A stretch of DNA of 64,000 nt from positions 30,228,459 to 30,292,458 of the forward strand of contig OZ021726.1 in assembly GCA_963978545.1 (NCBI GenBank), given 5' to 3'. Shown in pieces: positions 11,935 to 23,564 of the stretch. The position numbers and the translations under genes are program-made. Position 1 is the stretch's first letter; each line of letters starts with the position of its first letter. A model generated the notes under the pieces. It was not told the DNA's origin, ran no database searches, and was given only the letters and a program-made list of their open reading frames with translations. The DNA comes from Linyphia triangularis (taxonomy: Eukaryota; Arthropoda; Arachnida; Araneae; Linyphiidae).

Positions 11935-12711
11935 AATGATTTTATTATTATTACTTTTTACTTTCAATTACCCATATGTATACATAGGGTAATGAAAGTA
12001 TAGCATTCGGTGAAAAAAAAATTTAGATTTTTTTGCATTTCTCCACGTTTTGGAACATCCTGATTTCAAAAAAGTGATCTAGAAAAAAAGTCTGTCTGTG
12101 TGTGTATATGTGGTCAGCATAACTCCCTAACAAATTGACCTATGATATTCAAATTTGGTGTGCGAGTTGGTGGTAGCCATGGGACCTATTGTTAAGGTTT
12201 TCGTCAAATTCGCGCATGCGCGTAAGGTAGCTGCCATTGAAAAAATAATGTTTTTTAGTAATTGCAAAAAAACCAGCTCTGACGATTTTGTTCAAAATCT
12301 CTGTGGTAATGCATCTTAAGGCGTTCTGAACATCCCCACCATTCAAATACCCGTAAAAATGCTTTAATAGCCTAAAAAGTTGAAAAACGAATGCCTTTAA
12401 CACAGAGTTCTCTTTCCTTGAGCATACTTCATCAACGACCATTTTTTTTTTTAATCTCTGCTCAGTTTCACTTACACGAAAGGATTATATAAGAATTATT
12501 GATAAGCATATTGTAAAAAGTTCCCTTTATTCGATTTTTTTTTTTTTAATTTAAAAAAAAGACTTGTATAAGAATTATCATAAAAAATATCGTCAAACTG
12601 GTAATTTTTTCTAAGCGACTGATGAAAAAATAAAAACGATAAATTATACAAATCTACATCAGCAATTTAGTGTAATTGAAAGTTATGCGATATTCCACAC
12701 CCCTTGTTCTA
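11935..12711. repeat. Dispersed non-coding repeat, copy 1 (about 0.75 kb)
   Basis: Collinear with 26615-27345. Shared blocks in order are: AAATTACC with GGTAATGAAA; CCACGTTTTGGAACAT; TGTCTGTGTGT...GTGGTCAG.ATAACTC; TTGGTGT...GTGG; TCTGTGGTAATG; AAAAAGTTGAAAA with CGAATG; CTTTAACACAGAGTT; CATCAACGACC; GTAAGAATTATC; and ATTGTCAAACTGG up to the GATATTCCACACCCC end. The two copies diverge by substitutions and small indels. The frame seen on the minus strand at 12149-12442 lies wholly within the repeat and is not conserved in the other copy, so I do not treat it as a gene. Confidence 0.8.
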
Positions 12712-15700
12712 ATAAGCAATCTTTCTGAAACTGTGTTTATTGCTTTGCACTTCTATTGAAAAATCTATATTTGGTAATAGGCAAGCTTCATCTCTGTTTT
12801 GTGAACAGAAACTTCATAAAAAGTATATTCACGAGTCTTGATCGCTTACGTTTAAAATTTTGTTATGACATTTGATTTCTCATTCTTCAAACAAATTTAC
12901 TAATTTTTGCTACCCAAAAGCCATTGCTTATTAAATTATTTTTAAATATTCGCCAGTAAAAGAATGAATCGAAAAAACTATGCAAAAAATTTTGTTGTTT
13001 TTGATTAATTCCACCTATAAAGTTTGACAATTTCCGTCTATTGACGTAATTTTCAGGTTTTAAAATCTTTTCTGTTGAGTAAATTTTTTATTTGAACAAG
13101 TCTTTGAGGAAAACAGAATTTATTAAAGTTTTGTTTAAAGTTTCCAAGCACATGAAAATTAATTGAAAATAAAAACTTCAGGAAATAAAACGTCGTTCCA
13201 TTATTGTATAGTTTTTTCAAATGTGTTTGCTTAAAAATAATAACATAATAATAAATTGTTTTTAGAATAGGATGCTATTTATTTATCTTTCTTAATTTTG
13301 ATGTTTGAAAGTATTTAAACTCTAATGATTCAGAAGTACTATTGAAAATTAATTTTTTTTACTACTACATTTTGATCACCAATTTGTGTGCACTTAATGA
13401 ACATTATAAAAATAACACATGAATTGGGGAAACATCCTTTTTTGAAGATGATAAAAAAAATTTAAAAAAATAAAAAAGTTGAGAATTTGATAAAAATTTC
13501 AAAAGTAGAATAAGCAAACTTTTAAGTTAAAACTATCATAAAAAAATACATATTTTTGAAGTGTTGATAAATTTAAAAAAAATGTAAGTAAGTCATCAAC
13601 TACGCTTAACTAACTAATGTTGCAAACGTATTTCAATATTTTCCCAACTATTTCACTATTTTTCAGCTTTAAATTTTTTTTTTAATAATATGCTAATACG
13701 TAAAATATTTAGGATGTTTTGCTTTTACGCTACATTGTAGTTAAAAGTTTTGCGCAGGACCTTTATTTTTGCAGTCAGCATTTCCGCTTAACCCACTGAC
13801 GGTTTTGCACGTATATATACGTCATTTGATTTCCAGTTTTTCCAGCAATACGCAACATTTTTAAATTTATAAATAAAATTTACAATCAAATATTTTTTAA
13901 ATATTTTTATCAGTATGATATGTTATAACCTATCAAAAAGAAAATAATTAAAAAAAAAAATCTGTATTTGAATTAGAAATATAATTTAAAAACTATTCCA
14001 GGGAAAACAACTGTAGAATTTCTTCCATTCTCATGACGGTCAATGGGTTAAAACTACAAAACGCATGCATTATGGCTAGAGAAAAATCTTGTCAAGTCGA
14101 AATCCTGCTTTATACCTCTAATGAAAGTACCAGGCATTTTGACATTAAGTTCATTTGCAACCATGCCTTAACATTTTACTACCGTATGTTGTATTTTATT
14201 TAAAAGGTTACAACGTGTAAAAAGTGCAACTGCGAGCGTTCGAAATTTTTGGTGGAATATAGCCCTATGAAGAATAACTGGGCTCCAATTTTTACTTTAT
14301 TTGACTAAAAATTAAACTTTAAATTGCCACCAAGTTCACAAACTTAAGAAAAAATAACAGTATAATGAATAAGTTAGATGTATTCACTTTATTATCGTAA
14401 GTAAATATAGTGAAAAATGCGTACATTTGAATACAAGTAGATTCAATCAAAACATGCAACTTATGAACAAGTTAAAATATTTTGTACAATTTAGTACTAT
14501 TCGTTTTTAATTTGCGACTTTAAAGTCCAGTAATTGAGCTACTTCTATTTTAACACATATTTACACTACTTAGCTTTAATTCGTGACTGGTGTTCATTTG
14601 CACACTGATACACACTTCAATGAATAGGATATACAACTATTATATCTAACACAGCTTCTTTTCTTCTATAAGAATAGTGACAGGACGCCGACGTGTACCA
14701 TGTTTTCGAAAGAAACTTTCTCCAACAAAAACGTTTCTTTTCTTTTTTTTTTTTTTTTCTTTTTTCAGGAAGTGGCAAGTATTGATTTTTGTGGCTTTAT
14801 GTGAGAGAGATGAAGCATTTGATAAAGAAATAGAAAAATTCTAAAAAGTACGTTTGAAAGGATAAAAAAGGAGCTGCTTTCACTTCTCTTTCTCGCCTTC
14901 AATTGTAAATGTAGTTAATTATCGGTAATGGAAATTGTCTGGCACCGCATTGGTTAATCTGCATAAAAAGTACCTTGGGAAATATAAATAGGTAGAGGTA
15001 GAAATCAAGTATTTTCTAAACGCCGATTTAAAATATTTTGCGTTCTTCGAGAATTCTACGGTTTTAGAGTGATTTTCATGGTAGTTTTACTGGACAAGGA
15101 AAACTTAAGAAGAATTCAAAAACACGTTTTTTACTAATTAAATATTTATGCAATATTTAATATCACATCACATAACGCAACACTGGAGGTATTAGATAAA
15201 AAAAGTTTTTGGTTGGATATTAGGAAAATGTGAAATAATCTCAACGACTTTTCCTTAACTTTTCTCTAATATAGGTTAGGAAAAACATTTTTTATACTTG
15301 AATTAAACTTTTTCAGTCACTTTTCGTCAAGAAAGATAAGAGTTTTCTACATTTAAATCAGTGATCACTAACCGTCACAAGCATTCACTTTTAAAGCAAC
15401 AAAATACATTTACAAAGTTAATTGTGAAGACTATTTTAGCTTCCAAACTACAAGATGATCATACACAAAACAAAATCAAAGATTTTGTGTTTCGCATAAG
15501 TTATTTTTCTGAAGAATTTTTAACTTTAAACAATTTGAAAATGTATTATTGTTCTTGCATTTCCTATAAAGATCTGTTTTTCTTTGTCTTTTGACTAAAA
15601 ATCCAAAAACTTTGTTTGACACAAATTAAGAAGTTACGAATCTTTAAATTAGTTAAGTTCAACAACAATGATACAACCAAACATTTTTCTTAGTAATTAT

Positions 15701-17218
15701 TCTTTCTTTTTCTTTGGTCATTGGCTGTTATAACTGCAATAAACTATTACTCATTTTACAATGCAAGTAAGGTCAAAATATGTATATTTATTTCAAAAAG
15801 CAAATGAGATTCATATATAATAAGCCAATTTTAATTTTTTTTTTCAATGTTAAAAATTCGGAATTTTTTTTTAAATTCTGAGGGAGTTGTGTTAGAGTTT
15901 AGATTAAATTGGTATAATTCTACAATATCTATTTTGACGATAGTATCCGAAGAAAAAAACTGTCAGAATGATGGTTATTACTTTTTTGCCGAGCATTAAC
16001 AAACATTGAAAAATTATCAAAACCACTTAATAACATTAAATTTAAATTGATGTATTTTTATACAGTAACTTAATTTGTTTCGCTTAAAACCATAAAAAAA
16101 AATGAAATAGATTAATCACTATTCAGAAATAAACTAATTTTAATTCCCATAACTTATTTGTTAGCTACTATTCTAAACAGAAAGATACCTTACTACACCT
16201 TTTATGTTATGTTGCCAAAATCAATAAATTGTAGTAGATGACTTCCACTGTGAAACCTGACGTAGAGGTAGAATCACTGATGTAGAAAAAGAACAGATCG
16301 AAAATAGAATCACTCACACCCCTAGGAAAATATAGTTCAAGGGCAGAAAACAATTCTCAACCAGGATATCCACTAAATTGTGATTGATTTCAAGTTGCTT
16401 GCCTGCTTGGGAGCTTTGCTGTGATAAATGAATCTTCCGGCTTGATAATGATAAAACTTTATTCCTTTTTATCTTAAAACTTTACTCCCTTTGAAATAAT
16501 AAAAGAGAGTGCATGTTTTAAGAAAAGCTGAAACCTAAGCAAATGAATTGTGCGGTTTTCTTTCGTTGTTGACGGAAATAGTTTCACTGTGTATTCCCAG
16601 TTGCTTTTAAAAGGAATTGTACTCTTTTCGTGCTTTGATGTCGTAGATATTAAATAATTAAACCACAGATATCACAGACATGTGTGATATGCCAAATGAT
16701 AGGTCTCGTTTTTTTTTTGTTTTTTTTTTATAAGAACTGCATATTGATTAGAGTTTTAGTTGCACATGTCGTTAATCTTAAAATGTACCAAATTGTACAC
16801 CCTTGGTATATAAATGTAATTTACCGCAATAAAAATGTATATAAAGCGAAATCTAGTGGCAATGTTTGAATCCAACATGATTAAAAAATATACCATTGAG
16901 TGTGTTACTCCTCACTCAATTTCTACCATTAGATAATTTCTTTTTGTAAACTCTGTTGACCAAATGCTGTCTCACATTCTTATTAACTATTGCAAAACTC
17001 GGTAAAAATAAGGTATGAGTACACTTTATGCCAAAGAAAGAAAATCCTATTTCGAAGGACTTACAGTCACTTAATATAAAGTATACATACATAGCACATG
17101 GCAAGTTCCAAAATGGTTAAAAAAATGACGCACTTTTCCGCTATTAGTAGTTCCGTTATATATATATATACACTTGGTTGTAATTTTACCGTTGGCGGCC
17201 CGATTTTCAGATGGAGCT
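12712..17218. other. AT-rich stretch, no gene seen
   Basis: Long A/T runs (for example the T-rich tract near 14740-14760) and no splice-flanked open frame. Open frames at 15361-15594 and 16684-16869 have random AT-rich composition. I see nothing further that can be supported. Confidence 0.5.
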
Positions 17219-17994
17219 ATTGTTTCTAGAGGTCGGCAATATATCGATACGACGATATTTTTATCAATATTTTTTTTTAAATATCGATGATAAAAACATC
17301 GGTACAAGTCACCGATATATCGATATTTTCAATTTTTTTAAGTTTTTTGATGATCGTTTTGTAATTCCATGTGTTTTTTCGATTTTCTTTATTCCCTTTT
17401 CAAATACTTCAAAACTAAAGTTTCGACTTGGCTGAGACACAGTTAAAACGGAACGCTAACCAAAAAGAAAACAAAATGTAATGGAAAGATAAGATCATGT
17501 ATTAGTAGTCATTAACATTGCTCCGTTTCTGTTGTCAACGTGTGCCTGGAATTTGCATATTATTTAGTATTAAAAGCACCTCTATCAGCAAAATATGTGG
17601 TAAACTACTTTTCAAAATGTCTTCTTTAAAAATAAATGTGAATTTATGCATTGACATCCAAATGTATTTTATTTATTCTGATTTATAATATAATTTATTT
17701 ATCAAAACAATTTTTATAATTCATTTATTAAAACAATTTTTATAATTTATTTATTAAAACAATTTTTATAATTTATTTATTAAAACAATTTTTATAATTT
17801 ATTTATTAAAACAATTTTTATAATTTATATATTAAAACAATTTTGGCATAAATTCATGAAAAATAGAAATTTGCCCCGAAAAACTTCGTTTCTGGCAAAA
17901 TTGAAAATAAAATTAAAAAAAATAATGTATCGATATATCGATATTTTTTTTATGCAACGATATAGTATCGATATTTCCGACCTCTAATCGTTTC
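17219..17994. mobile_element. Non-autonomous hAT-like element with 8-bp target duplication
   Basis: The left end reads TAGAGGTCGGCAATATATCG from 17227. The right end, reversed, reads TAGAGGTCGGAAATATCGAT from 17986. These are short terminal inverted repeats of the kind seen in hAT transposons. The flanks ATTGTTTC (17219-17226) and ATCGTTTC (17987-17994) match at seven of eight positions, as expected for an aged 8-bp hAT target duplication. The 760-bp interior has no transposase. It is rich in ATCGAT words near both ends and holds a 26-bp tandem repeat and a segment shared with 6722-6932. Confidence 0.75.
17682..17845. repeat. 26-bp minisatellite inside the hAT-like element
   Basis: The motif AAAACAATTTTTATAATTTA recurs with landmarks at 17708, 17734, 17760, 17786, 17812 and 17838, an exact 26-bp period over about six units. 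The flanking units are slightly degenerate. It arose inside the MITE sequence. Confidence 0.9.
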
Positions 17995-18128
17995 ATTAAA
18001 TTTGATTAAATAAAACTTCGTATTAAGACATCAAAAGACACATCGAAACAGCTCTTTTGGGTTTCGGAAAGTGTTTGGGCCTTCTTTCAAATGAGCCAAA
18101 GAACATGGCATGTCTATATCCGAAAAGT

Positions 18129-18130
<2 letters not shown>

Positions 18131-18212
<82 letters not shown>
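18131..18212. repeat. (AT)n microsatellite, about 40 units
   Basis: Uninterrupted alternating AT for about 80 bp, ending a few bases before the target duplication of the adjacent SINE. It creates a spurious tyrosine-isoleucine repeat frame on the minus strand. Confidence 0.97.
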
Positions 18213-18214
<2 letters not shown>

Positions 18215-18216
18215 AA

Positions 18217-18695
18217 GTACGAGATTCTTCTTCTTCTTCTTCTTAACAAGGACTATAGGGGTTAAGGCACTTCTGCTTATTTCAAGCATTTTGTACCAAC
18301 CCCATATCCAGTCCCCATATGCTGGACAGGATGTAAGCACACACTTGCTCGTGAGAGGCAGTGCGCAAGTCCTCCTATAATCCCTGAAAAATTCATTTCT
18401 ACCTCGTTCGGTAGCTACCCGGTAGATGGCAGTACTACCAACCGTATGTGGAACTTCTTAACTTAGAGGCATTACCAAGCAGAAGACTCCAGCAGAAGAT
18501 TTGGCTTTGCCACCCCCAGAAGTATTGATTTGTATGGGAACTTGGAGGACTTTGCGACCATGACTGATTTAACGTGCTCCAGTCACCATTAGCGAACACG
18601 GCGGTCTTTAGTCAGTCCCAGGCTCGCAACCTTCTGGTTGCAAGAACGATACTCTCCCGACTGGGCTACGCTGCCCTTTAGAGGTGTACGAGATT
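18217..18695 (-). mobile_element. tRNA-derived SINE of about 0.46 kb with 10-bp target duplication
   Basis: Read on the minus strand, the 5' end near 18676 starts GGGCAGCGTAGCCCAGTCGG, containing an A box (TAGCCCAGTCGG, 18657-18668). A B-box-like GGTTGCGAGCC follows at 18621-18631. The body runs to about 18246 and ends in an (AAG)n tail (18227-18245), typical of a SINE with a simple-repeat 3' end. The 10-bp sequence GTACGAGATT occurs on both sides (18217-18226 and 18686-18695), a perfect target-site duplication. No coding capacity. Its body is unrelated to the SINEs at 361-532 and 33011-33189, so it belongs to a second family. Confidence 0.85.
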
Positions 18696-19945
18696 AATAG
18701 CATATCAAATGTATCGATTTGGAAATATTTTCAGAATTACAGCAATATTATAATTCGAATGTGTGACTTTCGAATGTGTGAATAATTTGTGTGAATAATT
18801 CGAATGTGTGAATAATTTGACAAGCAAAAGTTTAACTGCACTTGCAATCACCAAAATGTTTTTGAAAGTTTTTTTTTACTGCGAAACCTTACAATTTATT
18901 TGCCAATGAAACCCTAAAATAAGCATGGCAAGCATGCCTTTGAGAAACCCTTCAATGACATCAAGGTAGATCCAAAGTACTAGGGAGCTATAATATCTTT
19001 GATAAATACAGTCTTTTAAGAAGGGATGTCGAACAAAAATTTTTATTTGTGTATGTTGGTTACGATTTATAGCAAGAATCCATTTCTTACAATTGTTGGT
19101 ATTGAAAGAGATGAAAACAAAGAATCTGTGTATTTTGTGTGCTGCTTAAAATAGTATTTGAGCTCGGAAATTTTCAACATAAGTAGTTTTGGCCTTCTAA
19201 TTGTGCTTTTGACAAACAGAATGTTAACATTTTAATAAGTTCTTCTTTAATTAATTTTTTAATTAATTAAAAATTCTTTTACAAAGTGACTTAAAATAGG
19301 TGTAGAGTTGTCTTATCACTGTATAAACGGAGGAAAAAAATTGTTTCTCGACAGGGCAGGGACTTCTAATATTAAGTGCGTTACGTAGCAATTAATTTTT
19401 AGTGAATGAAGCGAACTTGTGCTTACGCAGCAATGAACCTTTCAGCAAACGAAGCGAGCCCATGCTTGCATAGCAATAAAACTTCAACGAGTGAAAAAAG
19501 CATGTGCTTATGAATTATTTCAGAAAACTATTTCATGCAATGTTAGGGTATTATTATTTTGCTCCTTTTTTAAAACAATTAGGGATAGAGTACAAAGAAT
19601 ACAGTTTTTTTTGGAATGTGTACATTTAAAGTATCAGGGCTAATCATAACTATAAGCTATGATGTTAAGATAAAAATTTAGATATAATAAAAAGATAGGC
19701 TCGGATGAGATTTGATTATGATATTTAATGGATGCTTTTCTATTAAAAAAAGTGAAGTCATAATTTCAACAATTATGATGAACTAATTGTTTGACTTATT
19801 TAGAAAATAAAGTACTGATTTTATTTCAATTTGTGCATAATTTTTAATATAATTTATATAATATTCCATTGCGACCCGTTCTTTCCACAATAAACTTCTA
19901 ACCGATCTACTGTTCAACACCTGCTGTTCACAGTAGATTATTTCT

Positions 19946-19977
<32 letters not shown>

Positions 19978-21146
19978 TTTAATAACTTTTGTGCTCTTAG
20001 ATATCCATTAGAAGATATAAATCTTATAGAGTTATAATAATAAATTTATGTATTCTATAGCATTTTCCAAAATATTAGTCTTCCAGGAAATAAACAGCAT
20101 TAGTCCACTGTCGGCACCTTTTGCCTATGTATTTCTCTGTTGGTTTATATTTATTCATTTTCTTATGCCATGCGTCTTAATGTAGTTACTGAGGATTACG
20201 AAGTTTACTTTTAATGCTTCTTATTGATTCTATGACTTTTATTTATAATTCTTAACTCAGCTTTTTAAACAAAATGATACATAAATTTTAAAACAAATCA
20301 ATGCCGCCCAATACAAAGAAAACCTGTCAGTTCAACTAGAATGTATTCAAATTTTTATTAAAAAGATGGTTGCAATTGAAAATCTTTTTAAGGAAACGGA
20401 AATAAGTCAATATATGTCTCTCTTTAAATTTTCTACTAAAACTACATATTAAACCAACAAGTCTGGTGAAAAAAGAACTTTGAGGATGACGATGATGATG
20501 AAAAATAAAATAGAAGAAATCGAATAAAAAACCAGTACCAAAAACAGAACCTACAGCCATTCTCAAGCGAACTCACCATTCTTACAGATAAAAACATACT
20601 TTGACATTTCTTCTTTTTACCGGGGTACATCTTCTTGTGTATTATCGCGATTGCCGACATTTAATGGAAGTAGAACATGAGGGAATGAGATTAAATGTCT
20701 GCATTGTGTGTCATCGTCCAACCAAGGGAATTCGACCATGGCCAACTAATGAATGTGAGGACATACTTCATTCTTCACTGATGGCTTTGTTGACGCTTAT
20801 CTTCAGCAACATAGTGGTCTGGCCATAGGACATTCTCATTTAAGGATACTACGGGGTTCACAGATCTATACTCTGTGGGAGATGCTATGTTCTATATCTC
20901 GATCAATTATCTTATTTCTGATAGTATTAGTTATTTACCTCAAAGAACATGATTTTGGAAAAGGCACTTTTTTATGGTTAAAAAGTTTTACTTGTTTTCA
21001 TTTAAATATACTTTTTTTTTGGAGGGGGGGGGGGGTGTATTCTCAGGAGAACAATAGCACATATACAGTTAATATTTATAGTGTTCTAGATATTAAGGAA
21101 ATGTGGTCAGGAAAGGGGCCATAAATCCCCAGTAGCACAAATACGC
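18696..21146. other. AT-rich stretch with short tandem repeats, no gene seen
   Basis: Contains clustered CGAATGTGTGAATAATT words at about 18765-18822, three diverged units of about 43 bp at 19387-19512, a T28 run at 19947-19974 and a G-run near 21022-21036. An open frame at about 20640-20828 is slightly GC-richer and has four cysteines in a CxxC...CxxC spacing, but no splice context or recognisable family. Confidence 0.5.
19387..19512. repeat. Three diverged tandem units of about 43 bp
   Basis: AGCAAT starts at 19387, 19429 and 19472. Each unit continues with a GAA/GCGA-rich middle and ends in a (C)ATG-type CTTGTGCTTACG-like segment. The units are well diverged, so the array is old. Confidence 0.65.
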
Positions 21147-21450
21147 TAGCCAATGTCGCTGAATACTGGTCAATCTCGATGTGGACCGTTGTAGACTTGC
21201 CGTTGTAACGGATTTTCGCCAATTTTGCCCAATGCTGGGTAAAATATACTGGAATTTTTCAAATCTTGATACAGAGTTTTAAAATTCAAATATATATTTA
21301 TAAGAAAGGAAGGAGAGGTAAAAAATATGTTTTGTGATGTTTTTGACATGCTTTTTTTTTTTTTTTTAAATCGTATATTTTAGAACGATACTCGAGTTTC
21401 GGCAGGGATTGGCCAACCTTCCTAGAACCCTTGTTTCAGACATTGAAGCT
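21147..21450 (+). mobile_element. MITE-like repeat family A, copy 1
   Basis: One of three related copies (also about 25570-25845 and, inverted, 37828-38115). Shared features are CCAATTTTGCCCA.TGCTGGGTAAAATATACTGGAA, then TTTTAAAATT.AAAT, a purine-rich AAGAAAGGAAGGAG block, a T-run, and a GTATTTT.GAACGATGCTCGAG block. The left end (AGCCAATGTCG) and the reverse of the right end (AGCTTCAATGTC) are similar, consistent with terminal inverted repeats. No coding capacity. Confidence 0.6.
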
Positions 21451-21627
21451 GTGATACCTGAGATGTTGCTAAAATATAATATATTTTAATAAAGGTGTAA
21501 GTTGATGTTATTTTCTTCAATTTATAAAACTATACAAATATTAACGTAATTCAATTTAATTAGATAATCAGTCTTAGTTATGGAAGTTGTACTATTGATG
21601 ACTAACAATTCATTTAAAATAAAACAC

Positions 21628-21880
21628 TCCTATACTACCATGATGTCGTATCTTCAACTGAGCTCAAAATAAGAAATGACAATTTAAAGTTTAACAACTT
21701 AATGTTGTTATTGCTAACTTATGGACGAACTTATAATCTTTTTTGATATTTCACGTGCAGATACAACTATTAAACTTGATCATTATGAAGAACAAGTTAC
21801 AGAGAACCATCTGGTACAATAACTCAGCTCTCGACAAAAAATGCAGATACGACCTCTGTGCTTTGCACGGCAGTATATGC
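21628..21880. mobile_element. Short inverted-repeat element, family B
   Basis: The right end (GCAGATACGACCTCTGTGC) is inverse to the start of a related stretch at 32126 (GTGCTAAGCACAAACAGGTA). The left part (CAACTGAGCTCAAAATAAG, CAATTTAAAGTTTAA) is collinear with 32150-32230. A second right-end relative lies at about 32740-32865. This fits a small TIR-type element with three degraded traces in the window. Confidence 0.45.
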
Positions 21881-22905
21881 AACACCATCTTTATTCAATT
21901 TTATTTGATCCCTCAGTTTGATAAATCCCTCCCCAAATTGCATTCGACACGCTTGTTATAAGAATTACAAATTTGAGATAGTTAAAATGTCCTGGTAAGT
22001 TGGCGAAAATCACGCACCTTGAGCCTCCAAAGCTTCTCTTGATTTATTTTCAACTTCATGATTTTTATTCAAGAACTGACTGTGATGAAAAAAAAAAAAA
22101 AAAAAGAAAAAAAAAAAGAAGAAAAAAAAAAAAGACAAAAAAAAAAAAACTTTTCTTGAAAAAATTAAATACGTTAATCAATATATTTTTTAACCAATTA
22201 TTAAGTCTGTAATGTGTTAACATGTGAAAAATATTCTATACAAAAGATAATTGATTACTGAACTTTATTTTCCAAAGTCAGCTTACTTAGAGGCAAATTA
22301 ATTCGGCATATAAATGTAAAACTTTTTCAGTTTAGAGCTTCATAGGGTGTTTCGTCTTATAATACATTCGTAATCGTCTAATATTTCTCGTTGAAAGGTA
22401 TTCATACGAATTTTGTGGTTGTAAAAATCGGACTTTTTAACAAAATTTTTTTAAGTGTTCTGAACATCAAGCCAGCAATTTTCGGATTCAACCATTTTCC
22501 CCATTTATCTGCACTCTTATGGGCCAAAATATATTTATTGATTCCTCACGATGAGACCCTGAATTTTTGATTGTAAGCCTCATTAAGTGGCACAAGTTTC
22601 AAAACCACAATATTTGTAATCTATGCTTCTGAGACACTGCAAGATGTTCCTGAAATATTTCGCATACTCAAATATACTCGGGACCATATGACGTGTTGAC
22701 AACATGAATTCTAAATTTCAGCTTTCTTCGTCTTATTTTCTTCAAATTAGCAATTTTAAAGTAACGAGTTCTATTTGACATTTTAAGTCGTTCCTAATGT
22801 ATTTCGCTTTCAAACATACATACATGCATCCTTATAGGACAGCAGACTTCCTGAATTCTTAATTTCATCTACTAAACTATTCTGTGCTCCAAAAAGTAGT
22901 ACATA
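21881..22905. other. AT-rich stretch with A-rich tract
   Basis: 22088-22149 is almost pure A with scattered G or C, encoding only a meaningless polylysine frame. The rest shows no exon, repeat or RNA gene that I can support. Confidence 0.5.
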
Positions 22906-23564
22906 ATAGACTGAGAGGCGACTGCAATTTATGGACCCCATCGAACATCATTCTGAATTTATAGAAATTGGAGAAAAGTGAGTAGATTACGAATCCACTG
23001 GTCTGCCGTGGCAAAAATGGCCGAAACTGGTCAAAAATCGGCTTTTAATAAGTTGAACTAAATCCAATTGCCAAATGCGCCATAACTTGCCAAATAATGA
23101 GCATTTTTTTTATTTGGTAACCCTCACTTTAATTTTCAATTAAGAAGGTTGCAAACGCTTCGGATGTGTGGCGATGGCTTTCTTGCATCTTTCACAAATG
23201 AGCCAAATTAGCAATAAACATTACGTCACTAATGACGTGACTGATGTCGCCAATTTGGCTTACTTTTAAAATATACAAGTTTTCCGAGTCAGAGATCAGA
23301 AATCGTTTGCGCTTTTTCTCATTGAAAATCAAAATGCAGTGGGTTGCCAGACGAAAAAATTAGTTCTCTTTTGGGCAAGTTATGACATATTTGGCAATCG
23401 TATTTTAGTTCAACTCATTCCAAGTCGATTTTTGATCAGTTTCGGCCTTTTTTGCCACGGCAGACAAATGGATTCGTAATCTACACTCACTTTTCTTCAA
23501 TTTCTATAAGAAATTCAGAATGATGTTCGATGGGGCCAAAAATTACAGTCGCCTCTCGGACTAT
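22906..23564. repeat. 659-bp foldback element (long inverted repeat)
   Basis: The two arms (about 22906-23215 and 23250-23564) are inverted copies. The left begins ATAGACTGAGAGGCGACTG and the right, reversed, begins ATAGTCCGAGAGGCGACTG. Both continue with matching ATCGAACATCATTCTGAATT, TGGATTCGTAATCTAC, CTGCCGTGGCAAAAA and GGCCGAAACTG blocks. The arms meet at a short spacer around ACGTCACTAATGACGT (23223-23238), itself nearly palindromic. The whole unit could form one very long hairpin. No transposase is encoded; a non-autonomous foldback or MITE is the simplest reading. Confidence 0.85.

Noticed and set aside
18031..18249. Minus frame rich in Tyr-Ile repeats
   Set aside because: Translation of the (AT)n microsatellite.
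20640..20828. Plus frame with CxxC...CxxC spacing
   Set aside because: Only four cysteines in a short frame without splice context or a recognised zinc-ribbon family; too weak to annotate.
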